From Plotosus lineatus (Eukaryota > Chordata > Actinopteri > Siluriformes > Plotosidae), in assembly GCA_024760905.1 (NCBI GenBank), contig CM045751.1, positions 8,891,001 through 8,955,000 on the forward strand: a stretch of 64,000 nt of DNA, in the 5' to 3' direction. Of the stretch, positions 1-12,580 are shown piece after piece. The notes under the pieces are model-generated. The model was given only the letters and a program-made list of their open reading frames with translations, was not told where the DNA came from and ran no database searches. Both the position numbers and the translations under genes were made by a program. Position 1 is the stretch's first letter; every line of letters starts with the position of its first letter.

Positions 1-212
1 TTTGCCCTACTGTACTAGAATTAAGTGTAATTGCGCAGCCACTACAGTAGTTGGCAGTGGTGCTATCATTGTCGCGCTATGGTGTAGGGAAAAAGCACCG
101 AGCAAACGATATGAAGTGCAGGAAAAACTATTCATAGTCACGCACGGGGGGGGGGGGGGGTGTTTTTTTTTCTCCTACAGGAGGCATCACAGACAATAAT
201 TGAGAAGCACTG
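1..212 (-). mobile_element. hAT MITE family A, truncated by the window edge
   Basis: The sequence is the reverse complement of the elements at 7995 and 23255. It ends at 212 with ...ttgagaagcactg, matching their terminal CAGTGCTTCTCAA, and shares the internal gtactagaattaagtg and ggtgtagggaaaaagc segments. The putative right target copy is cacaaggc (213-220); the left side is outside the window. A run of G lies at 147-160. Confidence 0.8.
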
Positions 213-1080
213 CACAAGGCGTTCTTGGAGTGCGGACAAGGCTACTTGGCTCAGAAAAGCCATTTTGAGGAAAGCTCGTAAAGTGAATTTTTGCTTGTTA
301 GATGGAGCAGATTTTTGGTGGGATCGAAGCTCATATCATGGAAAATTCGTTATATGGGACACTCGTTAGACGAGGTACCACTGTGTATTCTAAACTCAGA
401 ATAAATAGTCTGAACAGAAGCTGTTAGCTTCACAGTGCTTAGCATGGCTGGAAGCGAAGACCTCACCTGACCTATTGTAAATATAGTCTTGGTTTTGAGA
501 CAATCAAGCTGAACTTGAAGTAATTTACAGAAAAAAAGTCATTTCTAAATTTATCCAGAGCAGATATGTCATGTCAACGGTGTGGCATTTCACATTGACT
601 ATGCTTTGTGCATGTGATGTTAATCAGAGTCTGTATTTATACTCCATGCAATCATCACAATCATGTTTTTGGCTGCTCAGTGTTCACTGTGTTAAAGGCC
701 TTTCTTTTTTATTTTTCTTTGCAATTCCTTCACTGGACATGTAATACATCATGCATTGTGAAATTGCAAGGACTGAACTGTTGAAGAAATTACGGTGCAG
801 AAGACTATGGAGCCATTTTTCTTTTAAAATTTCGGCAACTTCCTAAAACCCCAGCAACAATGACGCAATGGTGGTGATAAAGAAAGTGAGGGAAAGAGGT
901 AAGTACTCAGTCTCAACAGATTTCAGATTAGCTCCCTTGGCCCACCACCAATTACTTGAGTGAGCTCCACAGTGCTGATTCCCATCCCTAATATACATAC
1001 AGTATTCAAAATAAAAATGGGAAGGCTGGTTCTCCAGGAGAATCCTCATGATAGTAAAAAAAGGTGTCTCCATTTTAAAC
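213..1080. other. Unique intronic sequence, no gene seen
   Basis: AT-rich non-repetitive DNA. I see no open frame with codon structure, splice pairs or recognisable repeat. Bases 220-480 may be an old degraded insertion. Confidence 0.5.
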
Positions 1081-1084
1081 TCAG

Positions 1085-1298
1085 ATGGGGAAGCCATAGC
1101 CTAATGGTTAGAGAAGTGTCTTTGGGACTGAAAGGTCGCAAGTTTGATTCCCAAACCAGTGTGAAAAATGTGTTTTGGTGGGGGAGTGAGTTGCACCTTT
1201 CCTTCCTCTACATTCACGGCTGAAGTGTCCTTGAGCAAGGCACCTAAACCCAGCTGCTCCCCGAGTGCTCTCAATGTGTGTACGGCCATCCACTGCAC

Positions 1299-1342
<44 letters not shown>

Positions 1343-1392
1343 CACTTTGGATGGGTTAAATGGAGAGGCAATAATTTCCATTGTGGGAATAA
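1085..1392 (+). mobile_element. SINE-3, tRNA-derived fish SINE with internal (TG)n
   Basis: The head reads ggggaagccatagcctaatggttagag and then agtttgattccc, recognisable as degenerate A and B boxes of a tRNA-type Pol III promoter. The body contains cggctgaagtgtccttgagcaaggcacctaa and ends near ggatgggttaaatgg. This body is widespread in fish SINEs. A (TG)n tract (1302-1340) has expanded inside it. Confidence 0.75.
1302..1340. repeat. (TG)n microsatellite inside SINE-3
   Basis: Nineteen and a half uninterrupted TG units. Confidence 0.98.
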
Positions 1393-1398
1393 TAAGTA

Positions 1399-1694
1399 CA
1401 GGAATCCCTCACTTTCCGCGGTTAATGGGGACCGAGACCCCCTGCAATCGCCAATTCCCGTGAAGTAGGATCGACCCCCCTCAACTGACGTATATGTACA
1501 TGTATATGTGTATATAATATCAATAAATACATATTTAACGCTATAAATGCTTATAATAACAATTAAACATTCAAAAATAATGCATAAGATGTAAATAAAA
1601 TATAAATACAGTACACACATACAGACACGCGCACGCGCGCACACACAGATGCACACCTCACATAAAAATGTAGGGAGTTTTGTTGGGGGGTTTG
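1399..1694 (-). mobile_element. Tigger-like MITE (GATCCCTC family), copy 1, truncated
   Basis: It starts TA|CAGGAATCCCTCACTTTCCGC and continues through the family body (gtgaagtaggatcga, acgtatatgtacatg, aatgcataagatg, cacctcacataaaaatg) before breaking off at gttttgttggggggtttggg. A SINE-1 tail follows directly, so the far end is lost. Confidence 0.85.
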
Positions 1695-1918
1695 GGCCAT
1701 GTCTCTCACTGTCTATGGTGTGAGGTTCATGTAAAAGAACAACATTGCTGACTTTCAACAAGAGGAGGCTGCAAAGCTGTGAGCGTGCTTCCACCCTGCG
1801 ATGGCCCGGTGAGCTGTTCAGGGTGTACTCTGCCCTCGCCCGGAGCGGACTGGGATGGGCGCCAGCCTCCCCGCAACCCTAATTAGGATTAAATGGTTAC
1901 AGAAAATGAATGAATGAC
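1695..1918 (+). mobile_element. SINE-1, 5'-truncated, L2-type tail
   Basis: It begins inside the SINE-1 core (ccatgtctctcactgtctatgg) and runs through the tail agctgttcagggtgtactctg, ggatgggcgccagcctcc, aattaggattaaatgg to gaatgaatga. The join to the MITE at 1694/1695 has no head, so it is either a 5'-truncated insertion or a recombination. Confidence 0.85.
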
Positions 1919-2224
1919 TATCATGTTTCTCCCATCATCCCTGCTATCTCCAATAAATAAATGAATAAATAATCAACAAAAAAAGCAGCACGGTGTACAC
2001 TGAAAAATGAGGAAAAAATGAGAAACTTTTGCCCATGAGGTGAACATTATGTTTAAGTGTAGGGCATGTCTAAAAACAATTATGTGCCTCAGGGTCGTTA
2101 GATAATATCATCCACCTTTGGCTCATCGTTTTTAACTATACAACAAGTTCAAGTCAGATCATCAAGGTCACATAAACATTATTTTGGTACTATCGTGATG
2201 TAATAAGGACTTTTTTTTCTAATA

Positions 2225-2740
2225 CAAGGATCCCTCGCTACTTTGCACTTCAATTCATGTGGCTTCAGTGCATTGCGTTTTTAAAAAAAAATAAATAAAT
2301 AAATATTAATCGAATTAAAAAATAAGGAAATTAAGGAAGATCAGGAAAAAACAGTTCAGGAAAATATCACAAAAACAAGGCCAATTATGCAAACAAAAAC
2401 AAACAAAACAAAAAACAACCCAAAATCTCCCATAAAAACTACTTATATAGTTGCATCTGTGTGTGCACGCACATCTGCGCGCGTGGGTATATATGTGTGT
2501 CGTCTTCTTCTCATGCGATACCATCTGTATGAGTGTATTTATATTTTATTTCAATGTTATTCTATTTTTTGAATGTTTAATTGTTATTGTAAGCATTTAT
2601 AGCATTGGATATGTATTTATTGATATTATATACAGTACACATATACATGTACGTATACATCAGTCTGTGGGGGGGTGGGGTTCTGATGATCGTATGGGAA
2701 TCTCGGTCCCAATTAACCGCGGCACGTGAGGGATCCGGCG
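2225..2740 (+). mobile_element. Tigger-like MITE (GATCCCTC family), copy 2, full length
   Basis: It is flanked by TA at 2223-2224 and 2741-2742, starts CAAGGATCCCTCGCTACTTTG and ends GTGAGGGATCCGGCG. The family body is complete, including aaggccaattatgc, aaaaacaacccaaaatc and the conserved ttgaatgtttaattgttat. Confidence 0.85.
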
Positions 2741-2742
2741 TA

Positions 2743-4340
2743 CATGTTTTGGTTACATTTTGCCATGACAGTGGATCTATCAGTAGCCATCCAATCAGTG
2801 TCTCCTATTCCAATGCCATCCTCTTATAGGTGGCTTTCTGACAAGCACTGTAGCATTGCTTTGAGTCACAATCAGATTTTTATTTATTTATTTATTCATG
2901 TTTTTTAATTAACCCTGCCCGTACATCCTGAGACTGAGGATTTTTTCTATGCTTGTGATCAAAACACCGGGACATGCCATGTCATACACTTCCCTGACTT
3001 AAGCACAGAATGCAGTATTTTTAATAAAATTCCCCAAATCCACAAAGATACTTGATAACTCCGAACCACATTAGGGAGAGCAGCTTACAAGGGTGCGTTA
3101 TTCAAAGCAATTTGACACAAGGCGCTCCGGCGCACACAATAAACCCCATTAAATACATTTTCTCTGATCTCAATGTCCCATTTTGCTTTTCTTGTCATGT
3201 TTCACATCTGGCCATGTGTGCAGTGATGTACTCCAGAGGGTATGTAATTGCCTGCGGCCAGGCTGAATGGAGGCTCGCAAAGCAGGTGAATTATGTAAGT
3301 GCTGGGTCTTCGGCTTTCGTTGCTGAGGGTTCTCGTGTCTTTCTTCTTTCCCCCTCCTGGCTTCTCTCCACAAAGCAGCGGTTATGATGTTTTTTCGCTG
3401 CTGTCACAATTAACCTCAGAGGCTGGGCAGGGAGCCAGCGGCAAGCCCTTCAGGTAAACAGTACGATAAGCTTAGCTGCAAAAAAATTAGACATTGTTTT
3501 GAAGCAAGAGGCAGTTGCTATAGTAACTGTTGCTAATTAACTGCATTCAGCCAGGGGAACAATGGGCTTAAAGGCACTCAGGACAGCAGAGTGCACATGT
3601 GCAATCCCTCTCCTTCTATCACAGTCGAATACCTGTGGCTCTCCCTTATTCTGCCCCTGCTATTTAGCGCATGCAGGGAGACATGCAACAGCCAGCTTAT
3701 CAAAGGCGGACCAATTGTGTGCCAGTGTCCAGAGGCGTCACCTCTCTGAAACAAAACATCAATCATGGTGTCCTGGGGCCAATCAGCATGCATCATCAGC
3801 ATCGAGGGCCACTTGAAGTGGAGCTCATCAGCTCCAGTGGCATTCTGGATGGACGGCCCACCAGACGCAATAAATTTTAATAAAGCATTGGCAAAAAAAA
3901 AGGGACCATTAGAAATAAAAACAGAAAACCAGTAATTTAACTGCTTATGATATAATTATGGCAGAAAACACACAGAGGAACAAGAGGTTTACTTGTTAGG
4001 GCCAATTTTGGTGATTTTTAAAGTGGATTCCATGTTGGTAAATTATATATAATTTTTTAGCTTAGGGTCTGACCTACTCCAAAATCACAATTTTTTAGCA
4101 CAAGCCCTGTTATGACAACAAAAAAGTCAGTCAATGTCACTTCCCCATAGTTCGATAAAATGTCAAATTAATGATTGACAGGCAAAGATTTACAACATTA
4201 AATCAATTCACTGACAATTCTTTAGAAATTACATCTAATATTATTATATAATATATATTTCCAAACTTAATCTGATTTATTGATTAGAACGGGGATCCTT
4301 AAAAAGTTATGTTTAAAAAAATAATAATATAAAATAAATA
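2743..4340. other. Unique intronic block, candidate conserved non-coding DNA
   Basis: About 1.6 kb without a recognisable repeat. The parts at 3060-3400 and 3500-3870 have balanced composition unlike the AT-rich background and include an RFX-like X-box (3514-3527). Short open frames here lack codon bias and homology. Confidence 0.4.
3514..3527. promoter_or_regulatory. RFX X-box-like motif
   Basis: GTTGCTATAGTAAC is a near-perfect inverted repeat, one base from the RFX consensus GTNRCC-NN-RGYAAC. It lies in a unique intronic block. Function is inferred only. Confidence 0.35.
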
Positions 4341-4347
4341 TATATCT

Positions 4348-4714
4348 AGGTGGCACAGTAGTGTAGTGGTTAGTACGTTCACCTCACACCAAGAAGGTCT
4401 TGGGTCGATTCCCAGTTCGGGTGTATACAGAAGTATAACGTTTGCATGTTCTTCCCGTGCTTACGTGTGTTTCCTATGGGTACTCTCCGGTTTCCTCCCA
4501 CAGGCCAAAAACACGCACAGTAGGTTCATTGGTTGTTCCAAATCACCCTAAGGTGTGGCTATGAGTTTGAATAGTTGTAAGTGTTGGCCCTGTGATGGCC
4601 TAGTGAGCTGTCCATGGTGTACCCTGCTCTCGCCCAGAGTTAGCTGAGATGTGCTCTAGTCTCCCTGCGACCCTAATTAGGATCAAGCGGTTCCAAAATT
4701 TGAATGAATTAAAT
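4348..4714 (+). mobile_element. SINE-2 (V-SINE-like), near full length
   Basis: The tRNA-like head is ggtggcacagtagtgtagtgg, then a B-box-like gggtcgattccc. The central part follows (gtttgcatgttcttcccgtg, ggtttcctcccacaggcc), then an L2-type tail (ctccctgcgaccctaattag, ggatcaagcggttcc, aatttgaatgaa). Confidence 0.8.
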
Positions 4715-5030
4715 GTTTTTCTTACATTATATACATATTTTAACTCGTAACATTTACTAGTATTTGTTTTTCACTGGAAACATTTATAAGACAAAGTTGA
4801 TTCGAACAAATCTGCAGCCGTTTGTTATGTTATATATAGAAAGCCACAACAACGGCTTGCCACATTTCTCGCATATGTACAACACAGCTACGACCACGGT
4901 TTGTCGAATTTCTTGAGTACAACATCACGAGCCGATATAGCGGCTCCCCGCAGCATGACAGTTAAGATTCTGTGGCCAATATTGCAACTCTTGGATTACT
5001 TTCTTGTAAAGACTACTTTACCAGTAGGAA
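4715..5030. other. Unique intronic sequence, no gene seen
   Basis: AT-rich DNA with no motif or repeat that I recognise. Confidence 0.5.
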
Positions 5031-5032
5031 GG

Positions 5033-5110
5033 GGTGCTGTGGGAGGCTTAGTGGGTAAGGTGACGGGTTATTGAGCTGAAGATCAGTGGTTCAGTCGCCA
5101 CTGTTGGGCC
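5033..5110 (+). mobile_element. SINE-4 head fragment
   Basis: Reads ggcttagtgggtaagg ... gatcagtggttcagtcgcc ... ccactgttgggccc, the tRNA-like 5' part of the family also seen reversed at 61931. It is cut off where the MITE at 5112 begins. Confidence 0.55.
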
Positions 5111-5111
5111 C

Positions 5112-5473
5112 GTAAAAACCCCCTAAACAAAGAAAACAAAAAACAACCCAAAACCTCCCACAAAAAACTAGTTACATTGTTGCATTTGTGTGTGCACGCG
5201 CATCTGCACATATATATGTGTGTCGTCTAGTTCTCATGCAATACCAACTGTATGTGTTTGTATTTATATTTTATTTACATCTTATGCATTATTTTTGAAT
5301 GTTTAATTGTTATTACAAGCATTTATAGTATTAAATATGTATTTATTGATATTATATACACATATACATGTACATATACGTCAGTCGGGAGGGGGGTTGA
5401 TCCTACTTCGTGGATTTCAATGGTCACGTGGGGATCTCGGTCCCAATTAAGCACGAAAAGTGAGGGTTCCCTG
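5112..5473 (+). mobile_element. Tigger-like MITE (GATCCCTC family), copy 3, 5'-truncated
   Basis: It joins in the middle of the family body (aaaaaacaacccaaaacctcc) and runs to the intact right end gtgagggttccctg|TA. Confidence 0.8.
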
Positions 5474-5482
5474 TATATAATA

Positions 5483-6873
<1,391 letters not shown>

Positions 6874-6875
6874 TA

Positions 6876-7598
6876 TATGATTATAATGACGTAAACTTTA
6901 TTTTAACTTTGTTTTCATATATTTTTTGAAAACCGACATATAATCGAGAACTTTCATTGAGGTATACCTATACGCATTTACCATAATTGTTTTAAAAAAA
7001 TGTCTTACCGTAATTTTAATAGTGCAGTTCCGGCAAGCACAGCTGGCAGTATTTTACCATAAATAAATAATTTTTTTTTTTTTTTTTGCAGTATATGAGC
7101 ATAACCTTGTTATAAAAAGAAGGCATCTCTCATCCAAGAAAGAAAACTCAGGGGAATCGTGCTTCAAGTTCATCAAGATCCTCTACAGTGGTGCGTTATG
7201 GTCTATAAGGTCTGTTAAGCTGCACTGCGCCCTTCTGCCCTTCCTGTGTTCTATCACAATTAGTGTCAAATCCTAATAAATCATAATAATCACCAGGATG
7301 ACCAAGTGATCAAATATATTTTTATAATATAGCACGTGCAAGGAAGCAGGAAGCCCGATGTGTGTACGAAATATGCGCAATTTTTTCCTTTTGAAAACAA
7401 AAGTGAGATGGAAATCCAGCTGGTCGCCGGCTTAATTTGAAAGTCCTGCAAATAATATATATATTTATGTCAACTAAATAAAAGAAATAACAAGAAAGTA
7501 GAAAAGAGTATGTAGATCTAAAAAAAAAAAAATGAGAGGGAATTTTTGAAAGAAAAGGTGCTGGAACCTGTGGTTCTGGGTCAAAGCAAAATGTCTTT
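6876..7598. other. AT-rich intronic sequence, no gene seen
   Basis: Poly-T at 7072-7088 and a poly-A near 7520 are the only clear features. Confidence 0.5.
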
Positions 7599-7790
7599 GA
7601 GAGCCAGAATGGTCAGTGGGGTTCAAGCCCCACTATCAACAGGTTGACACTACTTCCCCCCAGTGCAGCTTACTGGGTTATTAAGGCCAGCCATGTCTGT
7701 CTATTGTGAGAAGCTGTAAAGGAACCATTGCTGCTTTCATCAAGAATAGCTGCGTAGCCATCAGCGTGTTTCTGCCCTGACAGCAATACT
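7599..7790 (+). mobile_element. SINE-1 fragment, tail missing
   Basis: Retains the B-box region ggggttcaagccccac, the core cagcttactgggttattaag and cagcgtgtttctgccctga. Both the first part of the head and the L2 tail are gone, so this is an old copy. Confidence 0.7.
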
Positions 7791-7994
7791 GAAACAGGAG
7801 TGTTATGAACACAAGCACATAAAACTGCACTCGAGCTATCAGCAATTAAATCAGTTCAATTTTCTTCGGCTACAAAAGAGGACAAACGTAGCCAACGTAT
7901 CTCGACTCAAGACATTCCTCCAAAAACCCCGCACAACTTTGCAAAATGAAACCAAGCAGTGTGCAGAAGGTGAAAGTGATGTTTCTGGTTAGTT

Positions 7995-8573
7995 CAGTGT
8001 TTCTCAATTATTTTCTGTGCCCCCCCCCCCCCCAGGAAGAAAAAAAAAGTAACCCCCCCACTATAAATAGTATTATTTGTCTATAAAATTGTTATTAGTA
8101 CACATCTGCATAACACTGTATCTTTATTAACATTAAAAACAAAAAAGAAAGATATATAGTTCAACTTACAATAAAGAAAAACTTAACATTGTTTTTTAAT
8201 CTTTAATAGAAAAGATTTAAAGTGCACCAATGTGCCTGAAATTAAAAAAATACATCCTTATTTAAACTCATTCAAATTATTTACGTGCTAATATCTCTGT
8301 CTCTCTCTCTGCCTTTCTGTTCATTCCCCTGAGAAAATTTTCCGTGTTGTTTCTTGAGGGGTTGTTTCCTGCACTTCATATCATTTGCTCGTGCGAAAAA
8401 CCGCTACACCATAGCGCGACAATGAGAGCGCCACTGAAAACTAGTGGAGTATAGGTGCAATTACACTTAATTCTCGTACACTATTCCAGAACAGCATGTT
8501 CCCCAGGGTCATACGCGCTTCCCCCAGCATCACACCGCGCCCCCCGACATCATACCGCACCGAAGAAGCACTG
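7995..8573 (+). mobile_element. hAT MITE family A, complete copy with perfect 8-bp duplication
   Basis: Ends CAGTGTTTCTC... and ...GAAGAAGCACTG are inverted repeats, and GGTTAGTT is duplicated exactly at 7987-7994 and 8574-8581, the 8-bp signature of hAT transposition. The 579-bp body has no transposase frame. It shares gcacttcatatcatttgc and acacttaattctcgtac with the copies at 1 and 23255. Confidence 0.93.
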
Positions 8574-8581
8574 GGTTAGTT

Positions 8582-10254
8582 TAAAGTTTTGAAGCACAAA
8601 ACACCCTTAATTTAGTTGTATTAAAAAAAGTACTCTGCATTGTGATGGTATTTCCTCCAATGATAAAATACCAGCTTAAATGTCAAAAGCAACAAATTAA
8701 ATGAAAAAGCTGAACAGTGGGTTAATCAAGGTCCCCTCTTCACAGCACTCTTCTCATTCCTCCATAAATTAAACAGAAAGTCAGATGATTTAAATTGAGC
8801 TCTTGAAATAATTGCGCTCTTATTTTATTTATTTTTCTTTAATGCAAATATGTAATAGCTTTCGTACAACCATTAACTTCGCCAGTGCTGATTGGATAAC
8901 AATAACCAACCAGAAATCTCATTCATACTCATTCATCCGGTGAATAATCGGGAAAAACAAAAACAAAAAAATTCACAAATGCATGTTTCAAACCGCGGGA
9001 TCGTTCAAACATAACGCAACAGTTTACTGAGCAGCGCTGATTCGTAGGAATGACACCAACACACACAACACAGGTGTTAAATCTGTCTGGGATTTGCACT
9101 CAAAATATATGCACCAATTCCGGATTTTTAATTTGCGCGGCCTCCCTGCCGACAGACGGCCCTGCTTGTTTTGACAGTTGTAACGGCCCTTGTTAATGCT
9201 TGAGTGAGTGCATGGGTCACAGTTCACGGTGCAATGGTTTTGGCACTACGAGTCCTGTGACAGCTGCATGGCTGAAAGACGAGCCCGGCCCCTACAAAGA
9301 GCGCCGAGCCGCAATCTGCCGCCTTCAGCACTTCACCACTCCCGCCAAACTAGTTTCAGCACTGGAAGAATGGCACAGCGCCGGAACAAAAACAACGCCC
9401 ACACTCTGCCTTTCAGACCTGCCCTCTCTGATCCTATATCTACTCTACAAGCAACCTCATCTCCGTGCACTCCTCTCCGCACATTGGTCATTCCTTTCTT
9501 CTGCACATAAACCTATGACACTGCGTAAATGACACGATTGCTTTGCTCGATCTTCACGCCAACATGGATGGAGGTTTTTGGGGTCATTTCTGAATGTCCA
9601 TCACTTGGAAGGCAGTAGGAAGGGAAAGGCCGTTGAGTGCACATGCAACCAGACACTCTGAACATCTGGCACAGCTGACCTCTGCTCAATCCCCGCACTG
9701 TCTAACAGGTCACAGCGAATTGAGACCAACATGCAAACTCCACAAACACACTTTAAATATCCTTAGAGCAGCTTAAAACACAAATACACTGGTTTTCATA
9801 TCAGCGTCGTTGCTTATTAATTTATTACACTCAAGATTTCTGAATTTAAAAATTCGCCAAAATATTTATGACCAACACTTGTACATTGTAATTATATCAT
9901 ATTAAACAGAATAAATATAATTAATTTATTGGTTTTTCTGTTTATGTATTTATTTACAAATCCATATTGTGTACTTTCTTATAAAATTATAATTATTGTA
10001 CTTATTTTTTTGTATTTATTAGTGTACATGTTAAATAATAAAGCAGTCTGTAGACATACATTTATCAATATTTAGCTCTTATATTATGCTCTATTTTGTA
10101 CCCATATTGTGAAGGCATGATAAACTTTAATTTCTTTTCCCACCCCATGTTATGTTTGTGTATATATTTCAGTTGAAATATTTTTAAACATGTTTTTTTT
10201 TTTTACATCCAAGCATATATATATATATATATATAAATATAAAAATATATATAA

Positions 10255-10289
<35 letters not shown>

Positions 10290-11700
10290 GGATTAGAAAC
10301 ATTTTTCTTTTTATTTATTTGTTTAATTCTCTAAATCAGTGAGCACTCTTGCACTTGCCTTTAATCATTTAAAACCCGCCAGGCCAAGCCATTTGTCATG
10401 CTTTAATCCGAGGCAGAGAGAGAGAGAGTGTGAGTGAGTTTCCCTGGCACTCCTGGTGTACAAGGAGAAGAAGGAGGGGTTGCTGTGTGTGTGTGTGTGT
10501 GCGTGCTGAAAACCTCTTTGTAGCAGAAGCTGAGAGCCATCGCTGCAACTACTAAACATTACATTTCATTTGGCCAGAGAGGTCACATGACAGCTGCAAA
10601 GGACGCTCCCCCCGAGGGCCTTCGGCATTCACTTGACACTGGCAGGCAGCAAGAGGGAACGCAAGAAAATATTCCCTCTTTCCATGACATCACCCAACCA
10701 TGGTTTTTGGAAAAGGAGGTGGGTAGATGAAGGTTTTTTTTACTGAGTTGGGGGGTGGGGGTGGGGTGGGCACAGCTGGTGGCAGCCATGGTGCCATCTG
10801 CTCCTGACTAATAGTTCATGCTGCTTTACTTATAGACTCTGAGCTGTCCACAACAGCCAGCAAATAAATGCTACTGCTGAGGTCTGCAGAGGCCGAATGC
10901 GCCCACAACACATTAATTTACACATTAATTCACTGACTGACAATTAGACAGACTTCTTCCTCCAATAGCGGCGGACGTTACTGCATTGATGAATTATCCG
11001 AGATCTGAGCCATATTTCAACCAAATTGGCTTCTCTGATCATTCTTTTTTTTTTTTAAGAGTTCATTAATAAGGAATCTTTCACCACTTCACTGCTCACA
11101 CTGAGACTCATCTGTCCTAAACTGAGATCTTCAGGGGCCACACCGGCTAGCATTAATTCATCGACTGAATTATAATCATATTCATTGTCCACTCATTGCT
11201 CCCTCTGTCTTATTCCTCACCGCACAAGCTCTCCTCCTGGATTAATCTCAGCACCCAGCAGGGTGGAGGTCACCTGGTGGGTCCATGTCACATAAACTCC
11301 ACTGAACTAATTTAATTTGGAAAATTACAAAGGATCTGTCCAATGGCCTGTGATATCTCTAGTGTGGAATCATTCATCAGCTACTGGAACACCATTATCT
11401 GTAAAGGTCAACTGTAAACTACTTAATGCATTCTACTATCATCATTATTCAGGACAGGACGATCAAATTTAGTATATACACAACACAGGAATAGCGCAAT
11501 CTGATTGGTCCCCTATTTCTGGAGTTTTATATATATGGTTTTTTTGTTGTTTTTTTTAAACATAATTCTGAGTGTATACTGCCCAAATCATCCTGGCAGG
11601 TCCTCACAAAAACCATTCACGTCCTCATCATGCTTTAAAGTAGAAATATAAACCATAAAGATGTAATTTTAGTGTACTTTTTTCCTTTGGCGCCTGTGTC
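8582..11700. other. Unique intronic block of 3.1 kb
   Basis: No transposon recognised except simple repeats. 9180-9530 is higher in GC with overlapping plus-strand frames (100 and 110 codons) that lack homology I recognise. 10360-11400 is a compositionally balanced stretch close to the TEAD1 exon, a candidate conserved non-coding region. Confidence 0.4.
10214..10289. repeat. Interrupted (AT)n microsatellite
   Basis: AT dinucleotides interrupted by short aaat units. Confidence 0.95.
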
Positions 11701-11705
11701 ATATA

Positions 11706-12067
11706 CAGTGATCCCTTGCTACTCCTTGCTTCAGTTTCCACGGCTTTAGTGCATCGCGGGTTTTTCAGAAATTTTCAGCGAAAAAAAAAAAAATTTAGGA
11801 AATCAAGGAAAAATAGGGGAAAAGTTAAGGAAAATGCCGCAAAACGAGGCCAATTATGCAAAAAAATAAAAAATAAAATAAAAAAACAACCCAAAAAACT
11901 CCAACACAACTTCTTACATTTTTAGGTGAGGCGTGCACCTGAGTGTGTGCGCACATCTGTATGTTTGTGTATTTACATTTTATTTACATCTTATGCACTA
12001 TTTTTGAATGTTTAATTGTTATTATAAGCATTTATAGCATTGAATATGGATTTATTGATATTATATC
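11706..12067 (+). mobile_element. Tigger-like MITE (GATCCCTC family), copy 4, 3'-truncated
   Basis: Starts TA|CAGTGATCCCTTGCTACTCC and contains the family body to gatttattgatattatat, where similarity stops at about 12067. It ends about 235 bp from the TEAD1 exon's donor, inside the intron. Confidence 0.85.
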
Positions 12068-12296
12068 CCATGTTGGAGAATATTTGATGACATCCACCTC
12101 GCCTCAGGTGCATAACTGTTAATCATTAGCTAGCTGCCCAATCCCTATTCATTTGCCTAGAAACCACTGGGACTAGGCTGGCAGGAACCCATTGTGGGGA
12201 AATCTGAACCAGTTTATATTTTTGATAAGAACAGACTGAAAGTCCACTAAAGTTCCTGTTTCAGACACATTATGCTCTTTCTAGTGGAACCAGAGG

Positions 12297-12302
12297 TCTT
12301 AC
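12297..12302 (-). other. tead1: Splice donor of the TEAD1 exon
   Basis: The minus strand reads TATG|GTAAGA, five of six intronic bases matching GTAAGT. Reading through it gives KTSGSTRKS, which is unrelated to TEAD, so coding similarity stops exactly at this junction. Confidence 0.9.
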
Positions 12303-12504
12303 CATACATCTTGCCTTCATCAGATAGAATGATCTTGCGACGACCACAGGGTGGATAGATAGCTAGTGCCTCCTGGAAGCTCTGCTCAATGTCAGGGCTC
12401 CACACACCCTCAGCGTCGTTGTCCAAGGGCTTCTCGGCCGAGTCGCTCATCCTCTCCATGTCTTCGGCAGGACTTTCACTGCCACTCCAGCTGCTGGGAT
12501 CAAT
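12303..12504 (-). CDS. tead1: TEAD1 (TEF-1) first coding exon, 67 codons plus 1 nt, predicted AUU start
   Basis: This encodes the N-terminus of the TEA-domain transcription factor TEAD1, which binds M-CAT (CATTCCA) sites in the nucleus and recruits YAP/TAZ, the Hippo pathway effectors. Reading from ATT at 12504-12502, the product begins [15 protein letters not shown], continues with [15 protein letters not shown] (residues 16-30), and enters the TEA domain at [17 protein letters not shown] followed by [13 protein letters not shown]. It ends at GKMY plus the first base of a Gly codon (67 codons + 1 nt). The serine-rich [11 protein letters not shown] leader distinguishes TEAD1 from TEAD3 and TEAD4. 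The start was chosen by homology: vertebrate TEAD1 is known to initiate at an AUU codon at this point. Here the ATT has A at -3 and G at +4, no in-frame ATG precedes it, and an in-frame TAG lies at 12546-12544. The first in-frame ATG is codon 16 (12459-12457), which would remove the conserved leader. The exon ends inside the TEA domain, and the next exon is outside the window. I cannot tell a teleost tead1a from a tead1b paralogue. Confidence 0.95.
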
Positions 12505-12555
12505 TTTGGCGGTTGGGACCTCCAAGCCGAAGCCTGGAGCACACTACGGTGAGAC
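12303..12555 (-). other. tead1: TEAD1 internal exon (5'UTR end plus first coding segment)
   Basis: The exon is 253 bp, between acceptor ...cccatcag|GTCTCACC and donor TATG|GTAAGA. Its first 51 bases (12555-12505) are 5'UTR. In the coding frame they read GTC TCA CCG TAG and then stay open through TTG GAG GTC CCA ACC GCC AAA to the ATT. Because the exon has a splice acceptor, at least one further non-coding 5' exon must lie at higher coordinates. The donor splits a glycine codon after its first base, and the next TEAD residues in the family begin G-R-N-E, which fits a phase-1 junction. Confidence 0.93.
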
Positions 12556-12580
12556 CTGATGGGAAACGAAAAGAAACTGA
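12556..12580 (-). other. tead1: Splice acceptor and polypyrimidine tract of the TEAD1 exon
   Basis: On the minus strand the intron ends with a pyrimidine-rich tract (tttcttttcgtttccc) followed by atcag, then exon base G at 12555. The tract is continuous and long enough for a strong acceptor. There is no competing AG in it. Confidence 0.88.

Noticed and set aside
9200..9532. Plus-strand frames of 110 and 100 codons
   Set aside because: Two overlapping frames in different phases, no homology or splice context recognised; the GC content explains them.
12127..12240. A second TEAD1 coding segment just below the donor
   Set aside because: The sequence after the donor does not encode the next TEAD residues in any frame and contains no acceptor followed by TEAD-like codons.
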